From an uncultured Eggerthellaceae bacterium (GTDB lineage: Bacteria > Actinomycetota > Coriobacteriia > Coriobacteriales > Eggerthellaceae), in contig CAJOJB010000003.1 of the NCBI GenBank assembly GCA_905234635.1, forward strand, positions 1 to 45,848: a DNA stretch of 45,848 nucleotides, written 5' to 3'. The notes below the pieces were generated by a model. The model saw only the letters and a program-made list of their open reading frames with translations. It ran no database searches and was not told the origin of the DNA. This document shows, in pieces, positions 8,269 through 17,646 of the stretch (the first letter of the stretch is position 1; every line of letters starts with the position of its first letter). The position numbers were made by a program, and so were the translations under genes.

Positions 8269-8916
8269 CTAAAAACAGAGCAGTAGTTTTACCAGGTAAA
8301 CCACCAAAAATACTACAAGTGCAATAAAAGCCCCGCCAGCTACCATGCAGCCAGGGTTGCGTTTGCGTGCTTGCTCTACCAGCTTGTCGTTCATGCTTAG
8401 CCGACCCTTCACAAGCACGTTTCCTTCCTTGGAAATAGCAGCCCTGCGTCCATTGGGTTGCCACGCGCCACCCGAATCTATAACTTGCGCTACGGATGAC
8501 TGCATCAGGTCCACTTCAGGGCGAATGCCCTCGCCCAGCAGGCGCGCCATGTTTCGCGTGAAAACATCAAAAGAGTCTGCGCATTCTGGCGCATAGGCCA
8601 TAAGCACCACTTCGCCCCAGTGGCCCATGTGACTTTCTTTGCTTGCCTGTTTCACATACACCGAGGCCAGCAGTAGGCGCACGTTCCAGCCCCTGGCTTG
8701 GCAAAGCTGCACGTCATGGGCGGTTTTTGCATCGAGAACACCAATTTCTCCCCCAAAGCGGTTCGCTAAAACCACGGTCGTCTTGCCGCCTTCGTTGCGC
8801 ACTTCAAAAGCTAATTCGTCGCCCACCAGACTGTCGGCGCTCAGTAAATGGACGCCCTGTTCGCGCTCGGGCGCCTGAAATGTTCCATAGCTTCCAAAAT
8901 AGGAGCTTACAGCCAT
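8269..8916 (-). CDS. Hypothetical protein with C-terminal membrane anchor
   Basis: I do not recognise this 215-residue protein. It is soluble-looking for about 185 residues, with a putative ligand or nuclease-like alpha/beta pattern (VVLANRFGGEIGVLDAKTAHDVQLCQARGWNVRLLL). It ends in one hydrophobic segment, VAGGAFIALVVFLVVYLVKL, preceded by positive residues, which suggests a tail anchor with the bulk in the cytoplasm. It is convergent with ddl and divergent from the dinG-like gene. Codon use matches the core genes, so it is probably native. Confidence 0.7.
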   Translation of the reverse strand: MAVSSYFGSYGTFQAPEREQGVHLLSADSLVGDELAFEVRNEGGKTTVVLANRFGGEIGVLDAKTAHDVQLCQARGWNVRLLLASVYVKQASKESHMGHWGEVVLMAYAPECADSFDVFTRNMARLLGEGIRPEVDLMQSSVAQVIDSGGAWQPNGRRAAISKEGNVLVKGRLSMNDKLVEQARKRNPGCMVAGGAFIALVVFLVVYLVKLLLCF

Positions 8917-9081
8917 AATTTCTCCTCATTCACGGGCTTGGCGTACCCAATGTATCCAGACCATGATAGTCTGAAATGCGCCAAATAGACGCATTAAACA
9001 GAAATGAGTATGACTTCGGTTGCAGAACGGGCGTAGGGTAAATACAAGACAGGTTTGCAACGAGCGTAGAAATATAGATTT

Positions 9082-12000
9082 ATGACTTCGAGCCTCGAAA
9101 CATATATATATGAAACAGCGCCCGCGCGCGTGCATGAACGCTATGCGGCCCTTGCGGCTTATGCCGCTCGGGCTGACTTTGGTGAACTCGATGACGTGGT
9201 GGTCATCGACACCGAAACCACGGGGGTGTCGTTTAGCCACGACGAACTCACGCAAATTGCGGCAGCGCATCTGGTTCGCGGGGAAATCAAAGACTGGTTT
9301 GTCACCTTCGTAAATCCCGGCAAACCCATTCCAGAAGAAATTGCCCACCTCACGCACATTTCGGATACAGACGTAGCAGATGCCCCAAGCCCCCAGGAAG
9401 CCCTGGCGCAGTTGAGCAACTTTGTGGGAACGAGCGACCTGGTCGCCCATAATGCAGCCTTTGACAAGGCATTTTGCACCAAGCACCCTGAAGGAGCAGC
9501 TCTGGCGGAAAACATTTGGATCGATTCGCTCGACCTGGGGCGCATTGGCTTGCCGCGCCTGCGTTCGCATCGCCTTATCGACATTGTGCGCGCCTTCGAT
9601 GCGCCGCTTTCTACCCACCGCGCCGACGCCGACGTAGAAGCGCTTTGCGCGGTCTATCGCATTTTGTTGGCCGCCGTGGCGCACATGCCCGCGCCCTTAG
9701 TTGCTACCATTGCCGACCTTACCTCCATCGAAGATTGGCCTACGGCGCGCGTGTTCCAGTACTTCGCCAACTTGGAAAGTACCAACGACGTCCCACCGTT
9801 TTCCATGCGCAGCATGCGCCAAAACACCTTGGACCAACTTCAAGGTGAGCCCAGATTCGACGCCGCCGCACTTGCGCAAGATGGCCCCCTCGATTTCCCC
9901 AGCTCCGAAGAAATTGAAGCAGCCTTTGCCCCCGATGGCGTGGCCGATGCCATGTATAACAATTTCGAAGCGCGTACGGAACAGGTTGAAATGGCCAAGC
10001 TCGTTGCCGCTTCCTTTGAACGGAGCGAAAACCTGGTTGTTGAAGCGGGCACGGGCGTGGGAAAATCGCTCGCGTACCTGGTGCCTGCTGCTCTTACGGC
10101 TCAGAAAAACAAGATAGGCGTGGGTGTAGCAACAAAGACAAATGCCCTGCTTGACCAGCTTATTCAGCGCGAATTGCCCCTGCTGCAGGAAGCCATGGGT
10201 GAACTGAGCTTTGCCAGCCTTAAGGGCTTTTCGCATTATCCTTGTTTGCGCAACATTGAACGGCTGCTTGAAGGTGGCGTACGCACGGTAAACGTGCAGG
10301 GCAAAGACATTTCCCAGGCCCCGAGCCTGGCGGCGCTGTTGTCCTTTGTCGAACAGAGCGACTACGACGACATCGATGCGCTTAAGATAGACTATCGTGC
10401 CCTGCCACGCTATCTGGTAACCACCAGCAGTAAGGACTGCCTACGCAGAAAGTGTCCCTTCTTTGGGACAAGTTGTTTTGTCCATGGCGCGCGCAAACAC
10501 GCCGAAAGCGCCGACATCGTGGTTACCAATCAGTCCCTGTTGTTCTGTGACCTGGCGGCCGAAGGCGGCTTGCTTCCGCCTCTGCGTTACTGGGTTGTGG
10601 ACGAAGCGCACAACGCTGAAGACGAAGCGCGCCGGGCCTTCAGTATTGGCCTTGACGCGGCTGAAATCCGGTCGCTCGCCAACCGGGTGAGCGCCATTGA
10701 GCCCACGCGCAATCTTTTCACGCGCGCGGAACGCCAGCTGGTGGGCAAGGTCGAAGCCACTGAAGCCCAGGCGCGCACCTATATGGGCGACGCCGACTTC
10801 GCAGAACAAGCTCAGCTGGGGCATTCTACGGGCGACACGCTCGCGTTTGCCTTGTGCGCTAAAGCCAAGAAAGAAGGCAGTGCATTTGCCCAGGCTGCAG
10901 AGGAATTTTGCACCCATATCCACGACCTGCTGTTCTTCGAAGAGCAGGGCAACGGCCGCGCCTATGACCGCGTGGAACTGTGGGTCAACGACGACGTGCG
11001 CGGCAGCTATTCCTTTGGCAACCTGGCGTCGCTTGCGCGGGTTATGTGCGACGCTGCTGAACGGCTTATCAAAGAAGGCCAGGAATTGGTGGCTTTCATG
11101 GAAGAAGTTCCGGGTGCGGCCCACGCTCAACGCGACATCGCGTCCGCCGTGCTTACCTTAAAAGAAATAATCAATGCCTGCGAACTCATTCTGTTCAACA
11201 GTTCTTCCGCGTATGCCTACACGGCCCATCTTGTGCGCAAGGGGCCGGGCAGCGAAGGCTTGGAAGCTCAGCTGCTTTTCGTTGGAGAAACGCTCAACGA
11301 AACATTGTTTGCCAATACGCATAGTGTGGTATTCACGTCGGCCACTATCGCAGTGGCACAGTCTTTCGACAACTTTACCGACGCTCTCGGCCTAGGTGCG
11401 ACCGAATTTTCAAATGTCCGCACCGCCCAGCTGGATTCCAGCTACGACTTTAATACCAATATGACCATCTATGTGGCCAACGACCTACCCGAACCCAATG
11501 CCCCGAGTTATCTTTCGGCCCTTGAACAGCTGCTTTGCGGCATTCACCGTGCCCAGCATGGTTCGGTGTTGAGCCTGTTCACTAACCGCCGCGACATGGA
11601 AAAGTGCTACGACACCGTGCGCGCCGCCCTGGCCACCGAAGACCTGCGTATCGTTTGCCAAAAGTGGGGCGTTTCCACCAAGGGTCTGCGCGACGAATTT
11701 TTGGCCGACGAACAACTTTCGCTCTTTGCGCTCAAAAGTTTCTGGGAAGGCTTCGACGCACCGGGTGCCACCCTTAAAACCGTGGTCATCCCCAAGCTGC
11801 CCTTCGCCAAACCCACCGACCCGCTTTCCTGCGAAAGGTCTCTCAACGACCCCCAGGCCTGGGCCCACTTTGTCCTTCCTGCCGCGGTCCTTGAAACCAA
11901 GCAGGCGGCCGGGCGCCTTATCCGCAGTTCAACCGATACGGGTTCGCTCGTTCTGGCCGACGTGCGCCTGGTCAGCAAAAACTATGGCAAAACCTTCCTC

Positions 12001-12090
12001 AATTCGCTGCCAAGCAATAACATACATATAATGTCTTCGGCAGAAATTATCGAAGCACTTACGAAGGACTATGAGTTGCGCCATGGCTAA
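9082..12090 (+). CDS. dinG: DnaQ-like exonuclease fused to DinG-type helicase
   Basis: The 1002-residue protein joins two activities. Residues ~38-205 are a DEDDh 3'-5' exonuclease (IDTETTG, HNAAFDK, HRADADVEAL). The rest is an XPD/DinG superfamily 2 helicase with Walker A EAGTGVGKS near 320. Four cysteines suited to an Fe-S cluster are in HYPCLRN, DCLRRKC and GTSC, and the DEAH box is in VVDEAHNAEDEAR. Motifs V and VI are SFWEGFDAPGA and QAAGRLIRSS. It probably resolves DNA damage or R-loop structures. No strong Shine-Dalgarno is seen before the ATG. The gene overlaps the next by eight bases. Confidence 0.9.
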   Translation: MTSSLETYIYETAPARVHERYAALAAYAARADFGELDDVVVIDTETTGVSFSHDELTQIAAAHLVRGEIKDWFVTFVNPGKPIPEEIAHLTHISDTDVADAPSPQEALAQLSNFVGTSDLVAHNAAFDKAFCTKHPEGAALAENIWIDSLDLGRIGLPRLRSHRLIDIVRAFDAPLSTHRADADVEALCAVYRILLAAVAHMPAPLVATIADLTSIEDWPTARVFQYFANLESTNDVPPFSMRSMRQNTLDQLQGEPRFDAAALAQDGPLDFPSSEEIEAAFAPDGVADAMYNNFEARTEQVEMAKLVAASFERSENLVVEAGTGVGKSLAYLVPAALTAQKNKIGVGVATKTNALLDQLIQRELPLLQEAMGELSFASLKGFSHYPCLRNIERLLEGGVRTVNVQGKDISQAPSLAALLSFVEQSDYDDIDALKIDYRALPRYLVTTSSKDCLRRKCPFFGTSCFVHGARKHAESADIVVTNQSLLFCDLAAEGGLLPPLRYWVVDEAHNAEDEARRAFSIGLDAAEIRSLANRVSAIEPTRNLFTRAERQLVGKVEATEAQARTYMGDADFAEQAQLGHSTGDTLAFALCAKAKKEGSAFAQAAEEFCTHIHDLLFFEEQGNGRAYDRVELWVNDDVRGSYSFGNLASLARVMCDAAERLIKEGQELVAFMEEVPGAAHAQRDIASAVLTLKEIINACELILFNSSSAYAYTAHLVRKGPGSEGLEAQLLFVGETLNETLFANTHSVVFTSATIAVAQSFDNFTDALGLGATEFSNVRTAQLDSSYDFNTNMTIYVANDLPEPNAPSYLSALEQLLCGIHRAQHGSVLSLFTNRRDMEKCYDTVRAALATEDLRIVCQKWGVSTKGLRDEFLADEQLSLFALKSFWEGFDAPGATLKTVVIPKLPFAKPTDPLSCERSLNDPQAWAHFVLPAAVLETKQAAGRLIRSSTDTGSLVLADVRLVSKNYGKTFLNSLPSNNIHIMSSAEIIEALTKDYELRHG

Positions 12091-13309
12091 GCTTCCATTC
12101 GGAAAAAATACCATGCACATCAAAAAAAGCACGGAAGGAACGTCGAACGAAATTTCCTTTTCGGTGCTCGATGCGAAGAAAAACAGCGCCGAAGAACCGG
12201 CCAACAATTCCCCCCGTACCCTTTCTGAACTGGGCAAAGTGTCGCTCTTTACCATGCCGGGCAAGCAAGAAGGCGAAGCGGCCCCCACCGCTTCGGGCTT
12301 TGGAATGGGCCGCGCTCGCAAAATGAATTCACCGCAAATTTCCGTCGGGGGTACTACCCTGGGCGGCAGCCCCGAAGTTATGTTGCGCAAGCAGCGTCGC
12401 CGCGCATGGAAGCTGCTTAACATTGCTGCCATTCTGGTAGTGCTCGGTGTTTTGGTTATGTTCGGAGGCAGGGCGCTAAGCAATTTTATGGAACGCCAGC
12501 AAACCAATCAGAATGCTCTCGACGAAGCCATTGCTTTGCTCGAGCAAACCGACCAGGCTTTTGTTGCCCTCGATGAAGCTATTGCCGCACCCGCTGAAAG
12601 CAACCAAGAAAACTACGATCAGATTCTGGTAGACCTTTCCGCTGCCGCTTCCCGGCTCGACCGCGCAACCAATAGCGCCGAAATGGTTATAGCCGCTCAG
12701 GAAAATTCCCAACTGGTTGAAGTAGCTACGTCGGTTAAAGAATCGGCCATGGCTCGCAAGGACCTTATAGAAAAGGGTCGCACCGTTCTGGTTACTGGGT
12801 CGGCCGCAAAAGCAGCCACTGAACTGGTCGAACAGTCATGGGCAAAAGCGCTTGAAGCCGACGACTTGGCCCGGCAGGCCGCAGATGTGCTTGAAGAAGA
12901 TCAGGCCAAAAACCTTGCCCAGTCCACCGAACTTTCCACGAAGGCCATGGAAGGCTTCCAGGAAGCTTTAAGTATTTTGCGCCAGGCCAAGGAAGCGTTC
13001 CCGCGCGCCGACTTTACCAATCTTGAAGCCTATCTGACCAAGCGTGCCGCAGCCCAGCAAAATGCCCTGGCCAGCAACGCGGCCATCCAGGAGCAAAATC
13101 GCGCAATCGCCGAAGCAAACAGCGCTGCCTATAACGAATCGGAAGAAGAAGCGGCCAAGATCGCGGCCACCTTGCCTGCGAATCCCGCCCAGCCCATCGT
13201 TGATAGGTACGAAGAAATTGGTGGAGCCAGCGACCAGGCCTACCAAGATGCCCGCGCGCGCGCCGCTCGTGCCGACGCCGAAGTGCGCAATTACGTGGGC
13301 GACAAGTAA
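12083..13309 (+). CDS. Membrane-anchored coiled-coil protein of unknown function
   Basis: I set the start at the ATG at 12083, which gives an ATGGCTAA overlap with the dinG stop identical in form to the parA/parB junction; the track start is 12071. The protein (~408 residues) has a disordered N terminus of about 110 residues. One transmembrane helix (LLNIAAILVVLGVLVMFGG) follows after a basic RKQRRR stretch. The remaining ~270 residues are Ala/Glu/Gln-rich and predicted helical, likely a coiled coil outside the membrane. I cannot name a family. Confidence 0.72.
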   Translation: MAKLPFGKNTMHIKKSTEGTSNEISFSVLDAKKNSAEEPANNSPRTLSELGKVSLFTMPGKQEGEAAPTASGFGMGRARKMNSPQISVGGTTLGGSPEVMLRKQRRRAWKLLNIAAILVVLGVLVMFGGRALSNFMERQQTNQNALDEAIALLEQTDQAFVALDEAIAAPAESNQENYDQILVDLSAAASRLDRATNSAEMVIAAQENSQLVEVATSVKESAMARKDLIEKGRTVLVTGSAAKAATELVEQSWAKALEADDLARQAADVLEEDQAKNLAQSTELSTKAMEGFQEALSILRQAKEAFPRADFTNLEAYLTKRAAAQQNALASNAAIQEQNRAIAEANSAAYNESEEEAAKIAATLPANPAQPIVDRYEEIGGASDQAYQDARARAARADAEVRNYVGDK

Positions 13310-13485
13310 CCGCAAGTATTCATTTCGCAGGTATTCGCAAGCGCCTGAAAAGCGGGTGCCGTCAATTATTCAAGGATAAGCAGCGGATTTTACCCTTCAT
13401 CTGGTATTTATGCTTGCCAAATGTCGTATACTGCTACCGATAATATCTAAATTTAGAACAACAAGTAACACGAAAGGCAAAAGCT

Positions 13486-16400
13486 ATGTCTGAAATTATG
13501 GAAGACATTTCGTATCTGTCGCAAGAAATTGGTCCACGACCTGCGGGAACAGAAGAAGAACAGCAGGCGGCGCTCTATATTGCAGACCAAATGCAAAAGC
13601 GTACGGGTTTCACGGCAAACATTGAAGACTTTAATGCCGCCACGCAACCCGGCTTGGTTGAAGCCATTTGTTTTGGTGTGGCAGCCCTAGCCTCGCTGCT
13701 GGCTATCATAATTGGCGCGCTGGCCGTGCCGGCATTTCTTGTTACGCTCGCCTGTGCCATTCTATATGCGTTCGAACTTATCGACCGTCCGCTGCTTTCC
13801 CATGCCTTTGAACGTGGGGTAAGCCAGAATGTGGTGGCGCGCTATCAGCCAGGTGCCGCCAACGAACATGCGCGCGGTCGCAAAGTTATTCTTGTTGCTA
13901 ACTACGACAGCAGCAAGGTTCAGGCAGAGCTTAATGGCAACAAATTCGGCATGTACCCCATGCTGCTTAAAGCGTCTTCTGTTGCCCTGTTAGCCCTGCC
14001 AGTTATTTGGCTGTTCCGCATGCTCTTTGGCGGCGGCGCCCTTTTCTTTAACGTGCTTGCTTGCATTGCTCTCGTGCTTGCGGCATCGCGCGTGGCCCTG
14101 TTTGTCATGCACAAGATGGCTACCTACAACGAAGCGGCCAACAATAACGCCACTGGTGTGGCAACGCTTCTTGAAGTTGCGCGCATCATTGCCGAAGGTA
14201 CCGTTTCCGAAGAAGAACTTGCTGCCATGGAAGCCAAGCGTGCCCACAGCGCTGAAGAAGCCTACGAAGCTGGTGTGGTGCCCGAAGACGCCGAACTCGA
14301 ATACGCCGAAGGTGTGGCCCAAACCGAAGAAGAACGCTTGGCGTCCGCCAAGGCCGCTATTGCGGGAATTACAGGTAGGCCGCTGCGTGAATACCAGGTA
14401 GAACAGATCGATTTCACGCCCATGGCCGATCGTGACGACATTGAACTGTACAACGAAGACATGGACTACGGCGAATATGCCTATAACGAAGACGACGAAT
14501 TAACGGCTGCACTGCCCGCGGTGGAAGTTGAAGCCGAAGTTGAAGCGCAAGGTGCCGCCACTGATGCTGCGCAGGCTGCCACTGAAGCTGAAGCGCAGGC
14601 AAACGAAGCCGAAAGCGCAGCAATCAACGAAGCCACCTTCGTCGAACCTGAACCTGCTGAAAGCGCACCTACCAACATGTGGGCTGCCGCTGGTTTTTCG
14701 ACGCCGGCTCCCGCACCTGCTGTGCCTGCACCAACCAACGAACCCGACTGGTATACCACAGGTCGCGCCAAGGCCGTTAAGCCCGACAATCTGGACAGCA
14801 CCCCCATTCGTCGTTCGCGTTATGCCGACGCGCTGGATGCTGCCCTGGCATCGAGCAGCGCGCACATCGAAAAAGCAGCGCGTATGCTCGACGAAGGCAC
14901 CATCGGCCGCATTAGCGAAATGCAGCGCAACATTAGCGCTGGGAAGTCGGGGGCCCCTCTTAATGAAGCGCCCTTGCAAGATTTGCTTTCCGACGACGTG
15001 AAGCTTGAAGCCGCGGTTGAAGAAGCTGAGCTTGCTGAAGCGGTCGAAGCCGTAACCGTCGAAGCTGCTGTTGCGGAAGCCGTTGAAACTGCTGCCGTAG
15101 AAAGCGCCGTCGACGAAGCGCTCACCGAAGCCGCTGAAGCTGCAGTTGTAGAAGAAGCGGTCGAAACCGCCGCCGTTGAAGCAGCGGTTGCAGAAGCTGC
15201 CGAAGCCGCTGCAAAGCCCCATGTTCCCATTATCGACCTGAACGAAGCTGTTGAAAGCCCTGCTCAACCGCAGGAACCCGCCGCTGGCGAAACCATTGCC
15301 ATGGCACCCATCGACGTGAACGCGCTCAGGGCCGAAGGTGAAGCCGCGAACGCCGAGGCAGCGAGCACCGAAGCTCCCGAGGCCGAAGCCAACGCTGCCG
15401 CAGAAGAACCTGCCGCGCCGTATCGCGACCATGACTTCAGCCAAATTGGAGCCCCCGCCCGTCGCTTCCGCGACATGGACATGGTCAGCATTTCCGCTGA
15501 AAACGGTTTCGAAGAAGACAATGCCCCCGCTCGCTACAGCAACCCGCTGCAGTCCGAGCGCATCCCGCGTATTGCCCACGAAGAAGCCAACCCCATTTCC
15601 GTCATGGAAGAAATAAAGGTAGCCGAACAGGCTACCCAAGAAGAATCCATCGAAGAAAAGCGCGCTGCCCTGCGCAACGCCATTCCTTCGCTTTCGGGTG
15701 AGTTTAGCCCCATCGTGGTAACCGAACCTAAGTCTGAAGAAGAAAACACCGAAGTGTCCAAGACAGGGTCCTTCGCCACCGCCAGTGCGGCCGTCCCCTT
15801 CGAACCGGTGGGTGACGAACTCGTGGCCGACCTGAAGCCGGAAGAGCGCTACGTCGACGACGCCGACGATTCCAGCTTCGAAGAAACCACTACTGAAACG
15901 GGCGCTTACGCTGGTCCTGGCTACGTGGAAATGCCCGAATCGCGCCTGAGCCGCTTCTTCAATCGCTTCCGCAAAAAGCCGGCAGTGGAAGAAGAAAGCA
16001 CCAACGAATGGCTCGACGTGGACGACAATTATCAGGCCCGTGAAGTGGGTGCTGCGCGCGGTTCTTGGGAAAGCTTCCGTCAGGGCGCCGAAGACGCTGC
16101 CGATGGCGCTGCCAACAAACTGGGAAGTGCCGCCGGTGCTTTCGTGGGCGCGGCCGCAGCCGCCGTCGACAAAGTTGAAGATGTCGTTGAAGGCGCTGTC
16201 GATAAAGTTGAAGACGTTATTGAAGGTGCGGTCGACAAGGTCGAAGACGTTTTTGACGGTGACCAAGAAAGCACCCAAGACAGCACTCAAGAAAGCACCC
16301 AAGAAAGTCTCTTCGACGAATACGAATACGTCGACGTGGACGAAGAAGAACGCAATTGGCATGGTGGTGCCTTCTCGCAAATGCGCGCTCGTTTGTTGGG

Positions 16401-17040
16401 CGACGCCGAAGCAGAAGAAGCCGCTGCCGAACTGGTCGACGAAGTTGAAGCCAACGCAGCCGACCTTACTCAGGCCATCGAAATAGAAGATGCCCCTGTG
16501 GCCGAACGTGTCAGTTCCGTGGCGGTGCCGCTGGTCGACACCACCGAAGACGCTCGCATTGCCGAAGAAACCAAGATGATCTACAGCTTCCGCAACCCAG
16601 ACATTAATACCGAAGTATGGTTCGTGGCGCTGGGCGCCGAATACGCTGGCAACAGCGGCATGAAGGCCTTCCTGACAGAACACGCTTCCGATTTCCGCGG
16701 AGCCATCATCGTGAACCTGGAAGCCATGGGTGCCGGCCAGCTCAGTTTCATCGAAGAAGAAGGTCTTGTCCTTATGCAGAAGCCGTCTTCGCGCCTGAAG
16801 CGATTCTTGAGCAAGGCCACTGAAATTACCGGTATTAGCGTCGAAAAGGCACGTATCGACTGGCGTGAAAGCGCCGCGTCGCTTGCCCTGAAACGCGGCC
16901 TGCAGGCGTTCACGCTGGCTGGCATGGAAGGTGGAAAACCCGCATTGTTGGGTCAGGGCGACGACGTCCTTGAAAACACCGACGAAGCACAAGTGGCAGA
17001 AAATGCCCAGTTCATCGTCGAAATGATCAAGAACATTTAG
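13486..17040 (+). CDS. Giant pseudo-peptidase: M28-like fold with acidic insertion and four membrane helices
   Basis: This 1184-residue protein opens like an M28 aminopeptidase (EIGPRPAGTEEEQQAALYIA). Segments corresponding to the metal-site blocks follow: VANYDSS (139-145) where active enzymes have AHYDS, NNNATG (219-224) where they have DNASG, and GAEYAGNSG (~1050) where they have an EE pair. The final His is also not evident. It therefore looks catalytically dead. Four hydrophobic helices (~58-98 and ~160-207) interrupt the N-terminal half. Between ~245 and ~1030 lies a low-complexity Ala/Glu-rich acidic stretch with VDKVEDV and STQES repeats. It may be an envelope scaffold (inference). 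Confidence 0.75.
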   Translation: MSEIMEDISYLSQEIGPRPAGTEEEQQAALYIADQMQKRTGFTANIEDFNAATQPGLVEAICFGVAALASLLAIIIGALAVPAFLVTLACAILYAFELIDRPLLSHAFERGVSQNVVARYQPGAANEHARGRKVILVANYDSSKVQAELNGNKFGMYPMLLKASSVALLALPVIWLFRMLFGGGALFFNVLACIALVLAASRVALFVMHKMATYNEAANNNATGVATLLEVARIIAEGTVSEEELAAMEAKRAHSAEEAYEAGVVPEDAELEYAEGVAQTEEERLASAKAAIAGITGRPLREYQVEQIDFTPMADRDDIELYNEDMDYGEYAYNEDDELTAALPAVEVEAEVEAQGAATDAAQAATEAEAQANEAESAAINEATFVEPEPAESAPTNMWAAAGFSTPAPAPAVPAPTNEPDWYTTGRAKAVKPDNLDSTPIRRSRYADALDAALASSSAHIEKAARMLDEGTIGRISEMQRNISAGKSGAPLNEAPLQDLLSDDVKLEAAVEEAELAEAVEAVTVEAAVAEAVETAAVESAVDEALTEAAEAAVVEEAVETAAVEAAVAEAAEAAAKPHVPIIDLNEAVESPAQPQEPAAGETIAMAPIDVNALRAEGEAANAEAASTEAPEAEANAAAEEPAAPYRDHDFSQIGAPARRFRDMDMVSISAENGFEEDNAPARYSNPLQSERIPRIAHEEANPISVMEEIKVAEQATQEESIEEKRAALRNAIPSLSGEFSPIVVTEPKSEEENTEVSKTGSFATASAAVPFEPVGDELVADLKPEERYVDDADDSSFEETTTETGAYAGPGYVEMPESRLSRFFNRFRKKPAVEEESTNEWLDVDDNYQAREVGAARGSWESFRQGAEDAADGAANKLGSAAGAFVGAAAAAVDKVEDVVEGAVDKVEDVIEGAVDKVEDVFDGDQESTQDSTQESTQESLFDEYEYVDVDEEERNWHGGAFSQMRARLLGDAEAEEAAAELVDEVEANAADLTQAIEIEDAPVAERVSSVAVPLVDTTEDARIAEETKMIYSFRNPDINTEVWFVALGAEYAGNSGMKAFLTEHASDFRGAIIVNLEAMGAGQLSFIEEEGLVLMQKPSSRLKRFLSKATEITGISVEKARIDWRESAASLALKRGLQAFTLAGMEGGKPALLGQGDDVLENTDEAQVAENAQFIVEMIKNI

Positions 17041-17104
17041 AAAGCCAGCGGCGCCTTAGCGCACGGCCACGTGCATAGGCTTTCCATGTGTTCAACATTT
17101 ATAC

Positions 17105-17132
17105 TTGCCTTAGAAAAAAGTGTAGGTATAAT
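17105..17132 (+). promoter_or_regulatory. Strong promoter for the DUF5679 gene
   Basis: TTGCCT (17105-17110) and a perfect TATAAT (17127-17132) with a 16-base spacer, about 90 bases before the ATG. Confidence 0.75.
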
Positions 17133-17164
17133 TGCCAAAGTTAAGACGGAGCGCCTCTGGGCCT

Positions 17165-17200
17165 CCCGAAATGTAAGAGTGGAGCCACGCGGCTCCGGGA
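17165..17200 (+). other. Structured 5' leader hairpin
   Basis: Downstream of the promoter, GGAGCC-ACGC-GGCTCC (17181-17196) forms a perfect 6-bp hairpin. The flanking TCCCG and CGGGA can extend it as an outer stem. It lies 24 bases before the ATG with no T-run, so it is not a simple terminator. It may stabilise or regulate this short mRNA. Confidence 0.45.
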
Positions 17201-17223
17201 AAACGAGAGAATAGAGGTTACTC

Positions 17224-17373
17224 ATGGCAATTGAAGCATATTGCGTAAAGTGCAAGGCTAAGAAGATTATGAAGGACCCTGTGGAAAGCACCACGAAGAA
17301 CGGCAAGCCCATTACCAAGGGCAAGTGCCCCGACTGTGGCACCACCATCTGCCGCATTGGCGCCGCCAAGTAA
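17224..17373 (+). CDS. Small zinc-ribbon protein, DUF5679-like
   Basis: A 49-residue protein, too short for the ORF track: MAIEAYCVKCKAKKIMKDP ... KGKCPDCGTTICRIGAAK. CxxC (YCVKC) and CPDC pairs give a zinc ribbon. The IEAYCVKCK opening is characteristic of the DUF5679 family common in Actinobacteria and Clostridia; its role is unknown. GAGG lies upstream. A strong promoter, a structured leader and a strong terminator make this a short, probably highly expressed monocistronic gene. Confidence 0.88.
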   Translation: MAIEAYCVKCKAKKIMKDPVESTTKNGKPITKGKCPDCGTTICRIGAAK

Positions 17374-17408
17374 CTTACACAGAGTCTACTTAAAAGTAAC
17401 TTATGGAG

Positions 17409-17435
17409 GGCCCGCATTCGCTGCGGGCCTTTTGT
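17409..17435 (+). terminator. Terminator between DUF5679 gene and tRNA-Gly
   Basis: GGCCCGCA-TTCGC-TGCGGGCC followed by TTTTG. The adjacent TATAAT at 17436-17441 is 10 bases before the tRNA, so the tail may also serve as the tRNA -10 element, though I see no good -35. Confidence 0.85.
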
Positions 17436-17451
17436 TATAATTTTTCTTCGT

Positions 17452-17526
17452 GCGGGTGTCGCCAAGTGGTAAGGCAATGGCTTCCCAAGCCATTATTCGC
17501 GGGTTCGAGTCCCGTCACCCGCTCCA
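17452..17526 (+). tRNA. tRNA-Gly (CCC anticodon)
   Basis: The 75-base sequence folds as a cloverleaf. Acceptor GCGGGTG pairs with CACCCGC, the anticodon loop TTCCCAA (17482-17488) carries CCC, and the T-arm contains GGTTCGAGTCC. Discriminator T and CCA are encoded. CCC reads the GGG glycine codon. Confidence 0.95.
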
Positions 17527-17646
17527 CACACTTTTGCACACGTGAATTCGAGCAGCAAAGCTCTTCGTAAGCGCAAAGTGGCGTGGTCGCAAGGGAATTT
17601 ACGAAAGCTTTTGGATGGCAAAAGCTTTACGTTAGGAGCAATTTGC

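Noticed and set aside
14500-16992. An 830-codon ORF on the minus strand.
   Set aside because: It is the antisense mirror of the Ala/Glu-rich insertion in the 1184-residue gene; its translation is Phe/Gly/Arg-rich without motifs, and it lacks a promoter or Shine-Dalgarno.
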